A program made the translations under genes and the position numbers. A stretch of DNA of 64,000 bases from Archilochus colubris (Eukaryota; Chordata; Aves; Apodiformes; Trochilidae), in assembly GCA_023079485.1 (NCBI GenBank), contig CM041092.1, forward strand, positions 2,799,127-2,863,126. The letters run 5' to 3'. How positions within the stretch are numbered: position 1 is the first letter of the stretch; every line of letters begins with the position of its first letter. Under the pieces are notes generated by a model, which had not been told where the DNA came from, ran no database searches, and saw only the letters and a list, made by a program, of their open reading frames with translations. Positions 1-10,440 of the stretch are shown piece by piece.

Positions 1-2195
1 CTGAAAACAAGTCTATAAATTAGGGAACAAGGGACAAATCCTAAAGAGGAAAGCAATATACTAAAGAAAGGAAAACTTCATGCATGCAACTTGTATAACA
101 TTAAGGTTGTGCTTATGCAAGAAGTAAGGGAATTGGGATTAAATTACCAGAATTCAGTGTTAATTCTGAACCTCACCATTTGAATTTTAAAAATTAATTT
201 ATTTTCCACACTCACAAACAGCATTAAAACATAGAAAAAATAGAGAGCTCAGGCTGTACATAATTAGCAAGTAAATTTTTCAACAAATCAAAGTCCAATG
301 CCCATCTTTTTCTCCTGTACACACACACACACGTTTGGGCTGTTGTTGTTTCTCTTGTATGCATTGTTATATGCATAGCTGTAAGGTTTTCAAAACTCTT
401 TACATATTTGTAAAGGGAGAAAAAATGAAGATATTTACCAAAAGAAAGTCTGATATCTCTTTTTCAGCTTTTTGAATAATATGTAGTTGGTTTATTTTGA
501 TACACAGGTTCAGATTTCAGGAATCAATCTTAAAGGATGTGACCTTACTGGGAATTTCAGCAACAGTCACTGGGATCTGGATCCAGAAGCACTTGGGTGA
601 TAATGTTTTCTAATTCATTTATCTATTTTCTTTTCTTTTTTGTCAGGAATTTGTTGTAAAGTGTTAACTTTTATACATAGTTCAAAACTGATTAAAACTG
701 TGAGCTTAGAGGTATTTTCTTTTTTATTTTCCTGAATGACATTCTCTGCAATAAATAAGCTGCAGTCATCAATCACCCTGTTCACTCATCCCTCCAGGAT
801 GTCCCATGTCCCTTTTTTATGTTTTTTCTTTTAAATACAGTACCTTGATCCCAGAAAACATTTTTAGATCCTGATTTGTGTGGCACTTCTCACCACTATC
901 ACTTCAAAGTGCCTGACAGTCTGGTGACACCCAAGTTCCTGCACAAAACTGCAAGGAAAAATAATTTAGGGGGTACTAATTATTGATAATGTGTAGAAAA
1001 GGAGTAGGAGTGTAATAGGGAAAATTATCAGTATAAAATGTATAGACAATTTTATATCTGAAAGAACGGGCTGGATCAAATATACCACTTTTTCAGATGC
1101 ATTTGGTTTTATAAAAGCAACAAATAGGACTCCAGACCCAGTTTGCTTCACTACTTTTATTTTAAATAATGTACCATTTTGGTTTCTGTCATTCCAGCTC
1201 CATGAAAAGCCACCAGAATCTTGGTGAAGCTCATCTAGAGAACATTGTGTGGTTGGTGTTTTATAATAAATTCCATTAGAGAGACACACATGTAAATGAA
1301 TCATGCAAAAGAAATGCAATTTCTGCCTGGATCTGCCATGATTTTTTAAATTTTGCACTTCTTTCTTTGGCTCTGAAATCAGAATTTCATACACTGAAAG
1401 AAGCCAAATTACACAATAAATCTGCAAGGCTCAGCTATAAAATCTGTAGGGATTTGAATGAACAGAAATTTACTCAAAGATGACTTCTTTGAGTGTCACT
1501 TCTCTTTCTCCACATTAATTCATCTTGAGCACAAGACATGTGCAGTGTGAATCAGATCATTAAATGGGAATCTTTGGAATACTCCACAAGGTGCATTTCA
1601 CTAAGGGTTGGGGTTGTTTTGTCCTTAAATACTGAGGATGCATTAAGATAATTGCAATAGTCTAATTAGGCTTTCTCCTAAAAATGACTTGTCTACCAGT
1701 GGTTTAATAGATAAAGGATTTTAAAGGGGTTAGAGAGAGAACCAGTTAGAGTAATCAGAGAAGAAAAAGTGCTGAAGGTATCATGAAGCCTCATAATTAA
1801 ATTGAAGCTTACAGCTCAATTAAACTTGAGCATCATTATGCATAAAACATCAGTGGGCATCAAGAGCCCAATAAAAGGAGATGCTATCAGTGTTAACAGC
1901 CAAAAGGTAACACATAATATGGATTGGACCAGTCTTCCAGATGAAGTCAAGCAAAATTGGGAATAAATTTGAAATACAACCTGAGCCACATCTAATAAGC
2001 TGATTGATATGTTTGACATTGGACAGACAGGAACAGGAAGGTACAACCCTGAGCTCAGTTCTGTGCAAACCACAATAGATAAGTTTTGAAAAGAGGAAAT
2101 GCAAAAGTGATTTATCTGGTAGAAAAAGGACAGGCAATGCCTTTGCCTGTGAAAGCCCCACTTGTGTCATCCAGTCCCATGAAGTATTAGTTATG

Positions 2196-2251
2196 TTTAT
2201 ATATATCATATATATTATATTTTAATATATATAATATATATTTTATATATC
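2196..2251. repeat. AT-rich imperfect palindrome
   Basis: Almost pure A/T stretch. The arm ATATATATTATAT is followed after a few bases by its reverse complement, so the region could fold back or extrude as a cruciform. It is probably a decayed TA microsatellite. No function can be inferred. Confidence 0.6.
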
Positions 2252-3003
2252 ATGGGCATCCTGACCTGAGTTGGGATTCTCATCTGACTTTTATAGCTGT
2301 ATAATTTGGCAGTGCTTCCAGTTTTAAGATCCTTATAATCACCTGACTCCTTGGTAGGTCTGTGGCAAATACTTAATAAATAAGCAGCAATGGAGCCATC
2401 AAGCAGATGACTTGGACTCTGAGAACATTTCTAAGCTGAAGGCAGCTTTATCTGCTCCTGACAGCAGTTGTCAAGTTGATGTACACCTTACAGAATGTTC
2501 CTTTTTCGTACCTTTAGGGGAGCTGAAGGCTCAAACCTACCTGATCTGTCCATAAAATCTTTGCAGTGAGGTGGGTGATGCTTTGAGTCAAAAGCTCCTG
2601 GCTCTGTATCTTTGTCTTTTGGTTAAGAATCTTGTGTAAACTTTTGTTTTTTTAAACATATATGCAAATTCAGCAATCAAAAAAATTTAAATCTGGTAGA
2701 AGTTCTTACAGGGTAAAAACGTTAAGAAGAGTATATCAGTATGAAAATAGAAATTATTTGATGCTGTACACAGAAGAAATCTGCTGCAAGAAAAAATATA
2801 ACCCAAGATAAAAAAAATTAAAAAAGGTTTGGGGATTTTCTTTGTCTGAAAGATACAGCAAGTGGTTACAATATCATCAAATAAAACTGAAGAATTCATT
2901 GGTTGTTTCTGCAACCCATGTTTTTGTGATGAGAAATTTAAGGTAGTGAGTGGTGGGGAAGTGTTACCATCATGTTTTATTAGATATGAAATTTAATTTA
3001 TAG

Positions 3004-3053
3004 AAAATTTTATATATAAAATATAAAATATATATCTATATATATAAAATTTT
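3004..3053. repeat. Perfect 15-bp inverted repeat in AT-rich DNA
   Basis: The arm AAAATTTTATATATA at 3004-3018 is exactly complementary to the arm at 3039-3053, with a 20-base A/T-rich spacer. It is low in complexity, so chance plus microsatellite slippage is a sufficient explanation. It is also a possible cruciform or a tiny MITE-like remnant. Confidence 0.6.
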
Positions 3054-3644
3054 AGTTTATTAATGTTTATATGATTATATGATCATCATAGCAAGAACAA
3101 AGAGGTCTTTGCCTCCAATGTGTTTTACAAAGAGTCTGTGGGATTGACAGGTAGCAGTAAAATGACATATCTAGGTTCTCTTGTTCTTTTCATTTGCAGC
3201 TCTGTGTGATTTACAATTCTTTCTTTCTTCTCTGGTGCCCTCTGGACAGGTACCTGCAGGAAACCTCACGTTCCACTTGGGGAAATAGGATGTTAGGAAG
3301 AAAATATCATCGTTTGAGGTAGAAAAAAGAAAATCTGTGAGTAGCAGGCCTGGAAGTCCAGGTGCCAGCACATCTCAGCTCCCTTACACATCCAAGGCTG
3401 TTGCCATTCCTGTTGTCTTCCTGGGGAGAACTTTGTGGAGCTTACTGGGTGTTATTTGCCTAAAAGCTTTTATTTTGTCAGGAGCCAAATTATCAACTAA
3501 TGCCAGTTTCAAAGAACTTTCTGCTGGAAAAGTTTTTTAGGTTACAAATGGAGTCAGTGGGGCAGAGAGTCTGGAGGGGACAGGCTCTTCCTAAGCTAAA
3601 ACCAGACTGGGAGGAGACCTGGGGTGGCTCAGGGCTGCATTATA

Positions 3645-4010
3645 AATTTGGGAGAGGCTGAGAGAGTTGGGGTTGCCCAAACTGGAGAAGAGAAGCCTCT
3701 GGGGAGACCCTAGAGCACCTTCCAGTGCCTGAAGGGGCTCCAGGAAAGTTGGGAGGGACTTTGGATAAGGGCCTGGAGGAATGGAACAAGGGGGCATGGG
3801 GGACATTGGGAACAAATTCTTCACTGTGAGGGTGCTGAGACACTGTCCCAGGTTCCCAGAGAAGCTGTGGCTGCCCCATCCCTGGCAGTATTGAAGGTTG
3901 GGATGGGCTTGGAGCACCCTGGGATGTGGGAGGTGTCCCTGACCATGGCAGGGGCGTTGGAAGTGGATGATCTCATAAGTCCCTTCCAATCCAAACCATT
4001 CCGTGATTCT
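3645..4010 (+). mobile_element. CR1 LINE, old 5'-truncated copy
   Basis: Chicken-repeat-1 type non-LTR retrotransposon fragment, plus orientation. It runs from the 'ggagaggctgagagagttgg' block, through 'aaattcttcactgtgagggt' and 'gctgccccatccctgg', to the 3' signature 'tcccttccaatccaaacca' and a single terminal 'gtgattct'. It is clearly diverged from the other copies in the window and has no intact reading frame across its length. It is an older subfamily with the usual severe 5' truncation. The 5' boundary is uncertain by some tens of bases, and 3600-3644 may also belong to it. Confidence 0.85.
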
Positions 4011-4135
4011 TTGGTAGCTGATAACTGCAAGTGATACTCCCACAATCCTAGACCCAGACCATGCATTTGGTCATGACTTAGTTATCCACTCTTCTGTTTA
4101 TAGTACATTATATAGTATATAGTATAGTTGCATTT

Positions 4136-4792
4136 CCCCTGTACTCAGCCCTGATGAGGCCACAGGTGGCCAAGAAAGCCAATGGCATCCTGGGCTGGCT
4201 CAGGAACAGCGTGGCCAGCAGGTCCAGGGAAGGGATTCTGCCCCTGTGCTCAGCTCTGGTGAGGCCACAGCTTGAGTCCTGTGTCCAGTTCTGGGCCCCT
4301 CACCTCAGGAAGGAGATTGGAGGTGCTGGAGCAGGTCCAAAGGAGGCAACTGAGCTGGTGAAGGGATCCAGCACAGACTCTATGAGGAGAGGCTGAGGGA
4401 GCTGGGGGTGTTGAGGCTGGAGAAGAGGAGGCTCAGGGGAGACCTCATCACTCTTTCCAACTCCCTGAAAGGAGGTTGGAGCCAGGGGGGGGTTGGGCTC
4501 TTTTCCCAGGCAACTCTCAGCAAGACAAGAGGGCAGGGTCTCAAGTTGTGCCAGGGGAGGTTTAGGTTGGAGATGAGAAAGAATTTCTTTCTGGAGAGGG
4601 TGATCAGGCATTGGAATGGGCTGCCCAGGGAAGTAGTGGATTCTCCGTGTCTGGAGATCTTTCCAAAGAGCCTGGATGTGGCACTGAGTGCCATGGGCTG
4701 GGAACTGCAGCAGGAGTGGATCAAGGGTTGGACTTGATGATCTATGAGGTCCCTTCCAACCCAGCCAATTCTGTGATTCTATGATTCTATGA
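4136..4792 (+). mobile_element. CR1 LINE, young lineage, with rearranged 5' junction
   Basis: 5'-truncated CR1 covering the last part of ORF2 and the 3' UTR, ending in tandem ATTCTRTG units at 4769-4792. The reading frame for the C-terminal ORF2 region is broken by an extra G near 4319 and small indels near 4340. The 5' end is unusual. Bases 4136-4165 match an internal CR1 segment that recurs at 4241-4270, and at 4165/4166 the sequence jumps back to an earlier element position ('gtggccaagaaagcc'). The junction carries the shared triplet CAG. The 3' half is nearly identical to the copies at 5850, 36250 and 43419. Confidence 0.93.
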
Positions 4793-5849
4793 AGATTCTC
4801 CAGTGCTAATTAAGAAGGATCAATTAAACCTTCCTGATTTAGAGCTTTGACACAAGCTAACTGGGCATTGGTGGCTCTGCAGGAAATGCCCACAGATCTG
4901 CTCTGTGTCAGGTGTGGAGTTATTTACTTCAGCTTAGATTACATAGAAAGGAAGATAAACCAATTCAGATTTGCCCTGCATGGTGAGTTCATATGAGGTG
5001 AATTGGCACTTTTTGATAATACTGAGATTTTATTGTGAAATCAATAGTAAAATACATGTTTTACATTAGCCAAAGCAGCATGTTAGCTCCTTCTCAGGAC
5101 CTTAGGTGGTGTTGTTATTGCACTTGTTAGAGCATTGTTATATTGCATTAAATAATATTAACTAAAATTATAATTACAGTCATTATAGCCCACATTTTAT
5201 TAAATGCTGTATTATGATAATAAGATCATATTATAATGTTCTTGGTGATGGTAGCAATGATGTATGTCCACCCCCATGAATAGGTAAGTTCTTTGTACAG
5301 CTGAAGCAATGGTAGGAATATAGATGGGATGAAAGACTTGAACAGTTGTGGTGAGTTTAACAAAAGGAGTAAAAATTGCTGCTAAAAATCACCCCTTGGA
5401 ATTTTTGATCCATAAAATGCACAGGGAAACACTTGTGAATTTCCTGATGGAAAGGCTTTCCTTTTAGATCCATGACAAAATAAATACTAAGATGCTCCAA
5501 ACCCCTCCTGAGGTCAATGCCCCAGTGTTAACATGACTTTTATCTTTGTTTAGCTCAGTTGCCAGTTTTTGCTCTGCACCTTTTTGAGGTACTGTGAGTT
5601 AAAAGGGTCCCTAGGAGAAAATAGTGTAGCTCAAAGCTGTGGAGGGGATGAATTTGGCTCAGTTGTCCTCAGTGCCTCAATACAAAACCAAGTGTGGACC
5701 AGTAATTCCCTGTGCAGGGAAGTTTTTTGAGCCTGACATATTTCACCTGAGCTTTTTCATCTCCCATTAAAAATACACAGGATATAAAAATCAGAAAAAA
5801 AAAATATGAAGAGTATTTCTAAACCAAGAGAACCAAGTGAATCCATGAA
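4793..5849. other. Unique AT-rich spacer between two young CR1 copies
   Basis: No gene, RNA gene or repeat recognised. About 1.06 kb separates two same-orientation CR1 copies of the same lineage. Because the spacer is unique and both copies have different 5' ends, this reflects two independent insertions and not a tandem duplication. Confidence 0.6.
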
Positions 5850-6316
5850 TCCTGAGGTCCTGGAGCAGGTCCAAAGGAGGGCAACCAGGCTGGTGAAGGG
5901 ACTCGAGCACAGACCCTATGAGGAGAGGCTGAGAGAGCTGGGGGTGTTGAGGCTGGAGAAGAGGAGGCTCAGGGGAGACCTCATCACTCTCTCCAACTCC
6001 CTGAAAGGAGGTTGGAGCCAGGGGGGGGTTGGGCTCTTTTCCCAGGCAACTCTCAGCAAGACAAGAGGGCAGGGTCTCAAGTTGTGCCAGGGAGGTTTAG
6101 GTTGGAGATGAGAAAGAATTTCTTTCTGGAGAGGGTGATCAGGCATTGGAATGGGCTGCCCAGGGAAGTAGTGGATTCTCCGTGTCTGGAGATCTTTCCA
6201 AAGAGCCTGGATGTGGCACTGAGTGCCATGGGCTGGGAACCACGGGGGGAGTGGATCAAGGGTTGGACTTGATGAGCTCTGAGGTCCCTTCCAACCCAGC
6301 CAATTCCATGATTCTA
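5850..6316 (+). mobile_element. CR1 LINE, young lineage, 5'-truncated
   Basis: It starts at 'gaggtcctggagcagg' and ends at 'ccaattccatgattcta', with essentially one tail unit. It encodes only the C-terminal end of ORF2. A one-base deletion in the G run at about 6089-6092 ('gtgccagggagg' where other copies have 'gtgccaggggagg') shifts the frame, and the same deletion is present in the copy at 43419. The first 90 bases (gaggtcctgg, agcacagaccctatgagg, ctgagagagctg) match the copy at 59570 better than the other young copies, whereas the remainder matches the young lineage. Confidence 0.93.
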
Positions 6317-9300
6317 ATCCCATCATCTGTCCCCTTCTGGGTTGCTCAGCACAAGCTCTGCTACCCCACCTTTGGATTTCTGGATTTTTTTCCTGACCTA
6401 AGTGAGGGAGAGAGGAATAAAAAGCAACATATTTCATCTTCATGCTTCTTTTTTAATCATTCTTCCCCAGAAGATGCTACGAGTAGCATGAGAAAAATTG
6501 TATTGTATCAAAATTGTATAAAAATAAATTCCCTCCCCCCAAAGCCAGTAGGTATTGTGCAGCTGGGAGGCAGAAAACATATTGGTTGAAAACATTACAA
6601 TATTTTAAAAGCACATGGAGTTGTAAAAATTGGAATGAGTCCTCTAAATCTTCTCTGAACTGGTTAATCAGTTGATCCTTCCCAACTGCTCTGTACAGTG
6701 CAGAGAGTTTATAATTCACAAATGCAGGTTCAAGGAGTGTTCCCCAAGGATGGGGAGAACAGATTGAAACACTGAAATGAAAGGAGAGGGAGGCAGAATG
6801 AGAGAGAGAATTAAGTAAAAAGGTCAAGTTCTTAATTTCCTTCTTTTATTATTATTTATTTTGCTTTTTTCCAATTACTGTTCCCTGTCTCATGATGCTA
6901 AAAAATCTGATCTTCCCTTCCTCTGTGTTAACAGGAACAGAAATAAAAGTTTTAAAATATTTTGCAAGAGGAATTATCAAACTTGTTTGCTACATTTTTC
7001 ATCTCCTTTAAAGAAAACCTTCTGTATTTTGCAAAATTTAAAATCAAGGGCTTGCTTCCCTAGAAGGAAGGGAAGGTGTATATATATATTTTTTTTTATT
7101 ATTTTTATTTTTTTTGCTTTTTAATGGCAGTCCAACAATAGTCCCACAACTCACCAGTGCATTCCAAAAATTCCATGCTGTCATCATAAAAATCTGACTG
7201 CAGCAGAATCTGTCTGGCACTAGACATAGCCCTAATGACCCCAAAACTCACATAGCATCCCTGGTGATCAGAAGAAGAAAAATCCAGTAAAAATAGAGAA
7301 ATATGTAAACTGCTTAAGTGACAGAAAAATACTCTCCAGAGGACGTCATTCATTTTTTTCCTGTCTTTCACAACTGTCAGAGGTACTGGCTCTCTGAACT
7401 TGTCTTTTGTTTTGTTTAACAGGAAGCATCAGAGAATTTACTACTCGCTTGGAAAGTCAAATTAGTGATGAAGTTGGCTCATTCCCCCCTTTTCCACAGT
7501 TCCAGCAGTGCCTTTACACTCTTTGAACAGGAAGCAGAACATAACCCTTTCCACTTTTCCAAACTAGTGATGAATTTCTCTCGTCAGACTCCTGCTTCCT
7601 AGGGTTCATTTAACAAGAAATTAGGTTTCAGTGTAAACCAATAAATAAGGTTTTACACGAACACAGAAAGCTCTTAACAGAATCACACATGCATTTAAAA
7701 AAAAAAAAATCTTTTTAATGTGCTTTTTTCTTTTTTTTTTAGTGTTGACATGAGATGGCTGGGTTTTAATTGTGATTCATTTCCAGCATTGCTGTAAAAA
7801 AGTAGGGGGGGAATTTAGAGGATGCTCTGCAAGTTCAAAAGCATTCCAGAGAAATTATTCTGAAGAAATAAAGAATTTAATAGGGATTGATACATTTTTG
7901 CCATAGAGGATGACATTTTTACCTCCAGCTTTTGAAGTCAGCCTGATAGCAGAGATTTCCTTTTCTCTTTCTTGACTATGGAGATAAGGCTGAAAATATG
8001 AATCTGAAATGTACTGACCCTAAAAGCAATGAGTAGCATCAGTGTGGTGGTGTTTTGCATAAATTACTGTAATTTTTAAGCTATTTGGTGTTTCATTCAT
8101 TATGTTTTTTCATATTAGTGTTAGCTGTAGTCTCTCTATGCTCTATTCTGTTTAGCTGTGTTCTGGGAATGTGTTTTACACCTTATCATGAACCCATTGG
8201 TTTCCCTGTGACTCGAGGTCTCCTTCTCAGGATGGGCTCAGTTTCTATGAAGTTCTCCCTTTTTTCTCATGGGAACTTTTGAAGAAACCTTTGGCTTTTA
8301 CAGAGCTCTTCTTAGGTGAGCAAAGTCAAACTTTGTTTTGAATGGCACACGTTGACCAACATAGGAATTTTATTATTGGAAGTGTAAAAAAAAAAAAGAA
8401 GACTCACATGACCAAAGACCTAAAGAAGCAAATTGCAATTCAGACATGAAAAGATTCTGGATTTGAGGGGAAATAAAATCCCTCTTGTCTAAAGAAGGCT
8501 CTGTCCTCTTAAAGCTTGGGAATACAAATATTGGGGGATTTGCATCTGTGAAAACAGCAGCTGGACAATAATCAGTCAGGAAAAGACACTGCTTAAGTTG
8601 ACCAGAAAGATTGCTGTCCTAGGGTCCAGTTAAAAAAGGCCAAATTGGCAGCCCAGTATGGTCCTAAGCTCTATTTTTCAGCCAGAGAGGTGTGTTCCTC
8701 AGAAAAAAAGTAATTTCTTCCTATATAACTGGGTATCTCAAGATACCAGGAGAACGAGCAACACTTCCACATTTCCTGATATCTGAAAACTTCATTAAAG
8801 CTGCCAGAAATCTTTAACTCAAAGTGTGCTGAGGTGAAGGTTAAATCAGTGAAGTCCACTCCCTCCTGATCATCCTCTGCACATCCTCATGTTTAATTGT
8901 AGCAGTTTTTAGGGCTGTGCCTGCATCACTGTAGAATGTGTGCCAAATCCAACTTCACAACCTCCTGAGTGCCAGAAAAGCACCATATAAATATTTTAAT
9001 CTCTCTTCTTGCAGCAGAACTTTCACTTCCCTAGCACACACCCCTTAGGTTTGTTGAACTTGTATTTATTGGTCTAAGTTTTCTTAAACCAAAACAAAAT
9101 AGTAATTTATCTAGTTTATTTCTTTCAAAATAGTGTTCTTAAAGTACATCTTGCAGATAGATTATCTGTCCCTCACAGCAAAGCCTCACAATGGGAGTCT
9201 AATAATTGCTCTTTTTCTAATTTCACTAAATGAGTTATAATTATTTTATGTCTGTTTTATGGTTACTGAATAGTATTAACCTAAGCTCTAACTATAATAT

Positions 9301-10154
9301 AGCTTTCAAAGAAATGTATGGACACTAAATTGATGGACTGCCAGCTTCTGTAGGAACATCACATAAAGCAGATATACAGCTCCTGGTTTAAGGCATGGCA
9401 TGTTAAAATTCAGGGGCACAACTTGTTCATGAATACGTAACAGGGTGTAAATTCATTGAGTAGCTTTTTCAGGAGATCAAACAGAGAAGGGCATGATTAA
9501 TGCTTGTTAACATGGAAGAAGAGTTAAAGTTGAATGTTACTGATACCAATTGGATTGGAAGTCTCAGCCAGAGTCTGAAAGTCAGGTTAGTCCACACTGT
9601 TATAGTAATGATGGATTTTATGTCTTGTTTTCTTATGATTTTCTCTGTGTTAGAGCACGAGTGCTACTCCTATCCATTACCCCATTGTTTTTCATGTATA
9701 AAGTGATCACCAACCAAATATTTTGGAGTCCTCTTGCTGTCAGAAGTGGTTGAAGGTCAAAACATTACTAATCCAAAATTTTCACATCTATGCATCCTTA
9801 AAACAGCCTCTACTTGCCCCTGCCAATGTGATGTTTGGATGCAGCTTTGCAGCCCTGGACCCCCAGCCCTGGAGGTGGCAGAATCCTCCCAGTGGAGCTC
9901 TGGGAAGCTCCCAGGTCCCTCTGTGCTCACAGCTGCCTCCCCCACACCTCCTCTGAGGGGATTCAGGGCTTCCTTGTGTCAGGATAGAAATTCAGATGTC
10001 TTGGAGCATTTCTCATCCTTTCCTTGGAAAGGTGAGCAGGGAATGTTCTTTGGCCCTAAATCCCCTGAAGTTGCTTTCAGTGAGGTTTTTCCTTTTGCCC
10101 TGGTACAAGAGGCTGAGTTGGGCACCATTGATGGTTTGCCCATCATCTGTTAGC
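6317..10154. other. Unique non-coding DNA
   Basis: No gene recognised. The stretch is mostly AT-rich with short T and A runs (for example 7090-7120 and 7696-7740). From about 9840 to 10140 it becomes GC-richer and carries a 139-codon plus-strand open frame (9734-10153) that matches no family I know and has a minus-strand frame opposite it. I regard that frame as chance. Confidence 0.55.
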
Positions 10155-10440
10155 AGGGCCTGGAGTTGATAGGAGAAGGGGGAATTGGTTTTAAACTGGA
10201 AGAGGGGAGCTTTAGGAAGAAGTATTTGACCCTGAAGGTGGTGAGGTGCCTAGAGAGGTGGGAAATGCCCCATCCCTGGAGACATTCCAAATCAGGTTGG
10301 ATTGGAGTCTGAACAATCTGATCTATCTGCAGATGTCCCTGCCCATTGCAAGGGGTTGGGACTGGAGGAGCTTTAAAGGCCCTTTCCAACCAAAAAAAAA
10401 GGTCCTTGCCAACCCAACCCATCTTTTGATTCTGTGATCT
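10155..10440 (+). mobile_element. CR1 LINE, old 5'-truncated copy
   Basis: CR1 3' fragment: 'ggttttaaactgga', 'gccccatccctgga', 'ccctgcccattgcaaggggt' (with changes) and 'cctttccaacc' precede a terminal 'attctgtgatct'. An internal A run at 10391-10400 splits a partly duplicated 3' motif ('ctttccaacc' then 'cttgccaaccc'). The copy is diverged and has no coding capacity, so it is an old subfamily insertion. Confidence 0.85.

Larger units (their letters stand above)
1..3644. other. Unique AT-rich non-coding DNA
   Basis: No recognisable gene or transposon. It contains a short AC dinucleotide run at 321-334, AT-rich inverted repeats (listed separately), a weak exon candidate at 508-596 on the plus strand, and a 153-codon open frame on the minus strand at 966-1427 that resembles nothing I know. 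T-rich and A-rich runs are frequent, as expected for intronic or intergenic vertebrate DNA. Confidence 0.6.

Noticed and set aside
4136..6316. Tandem segmental duplication of two CR1 copies
   Set aside because: The sequence between and around them is unrelated and the 5' truncation points differ, so they are independent insertions.
9734..10153. 139-codon plus-strand frame in a GC-richer patch
   Set aside because: No known domain or splice context, and overlapping frames on both strands. Higher GC lowers stop frequency.
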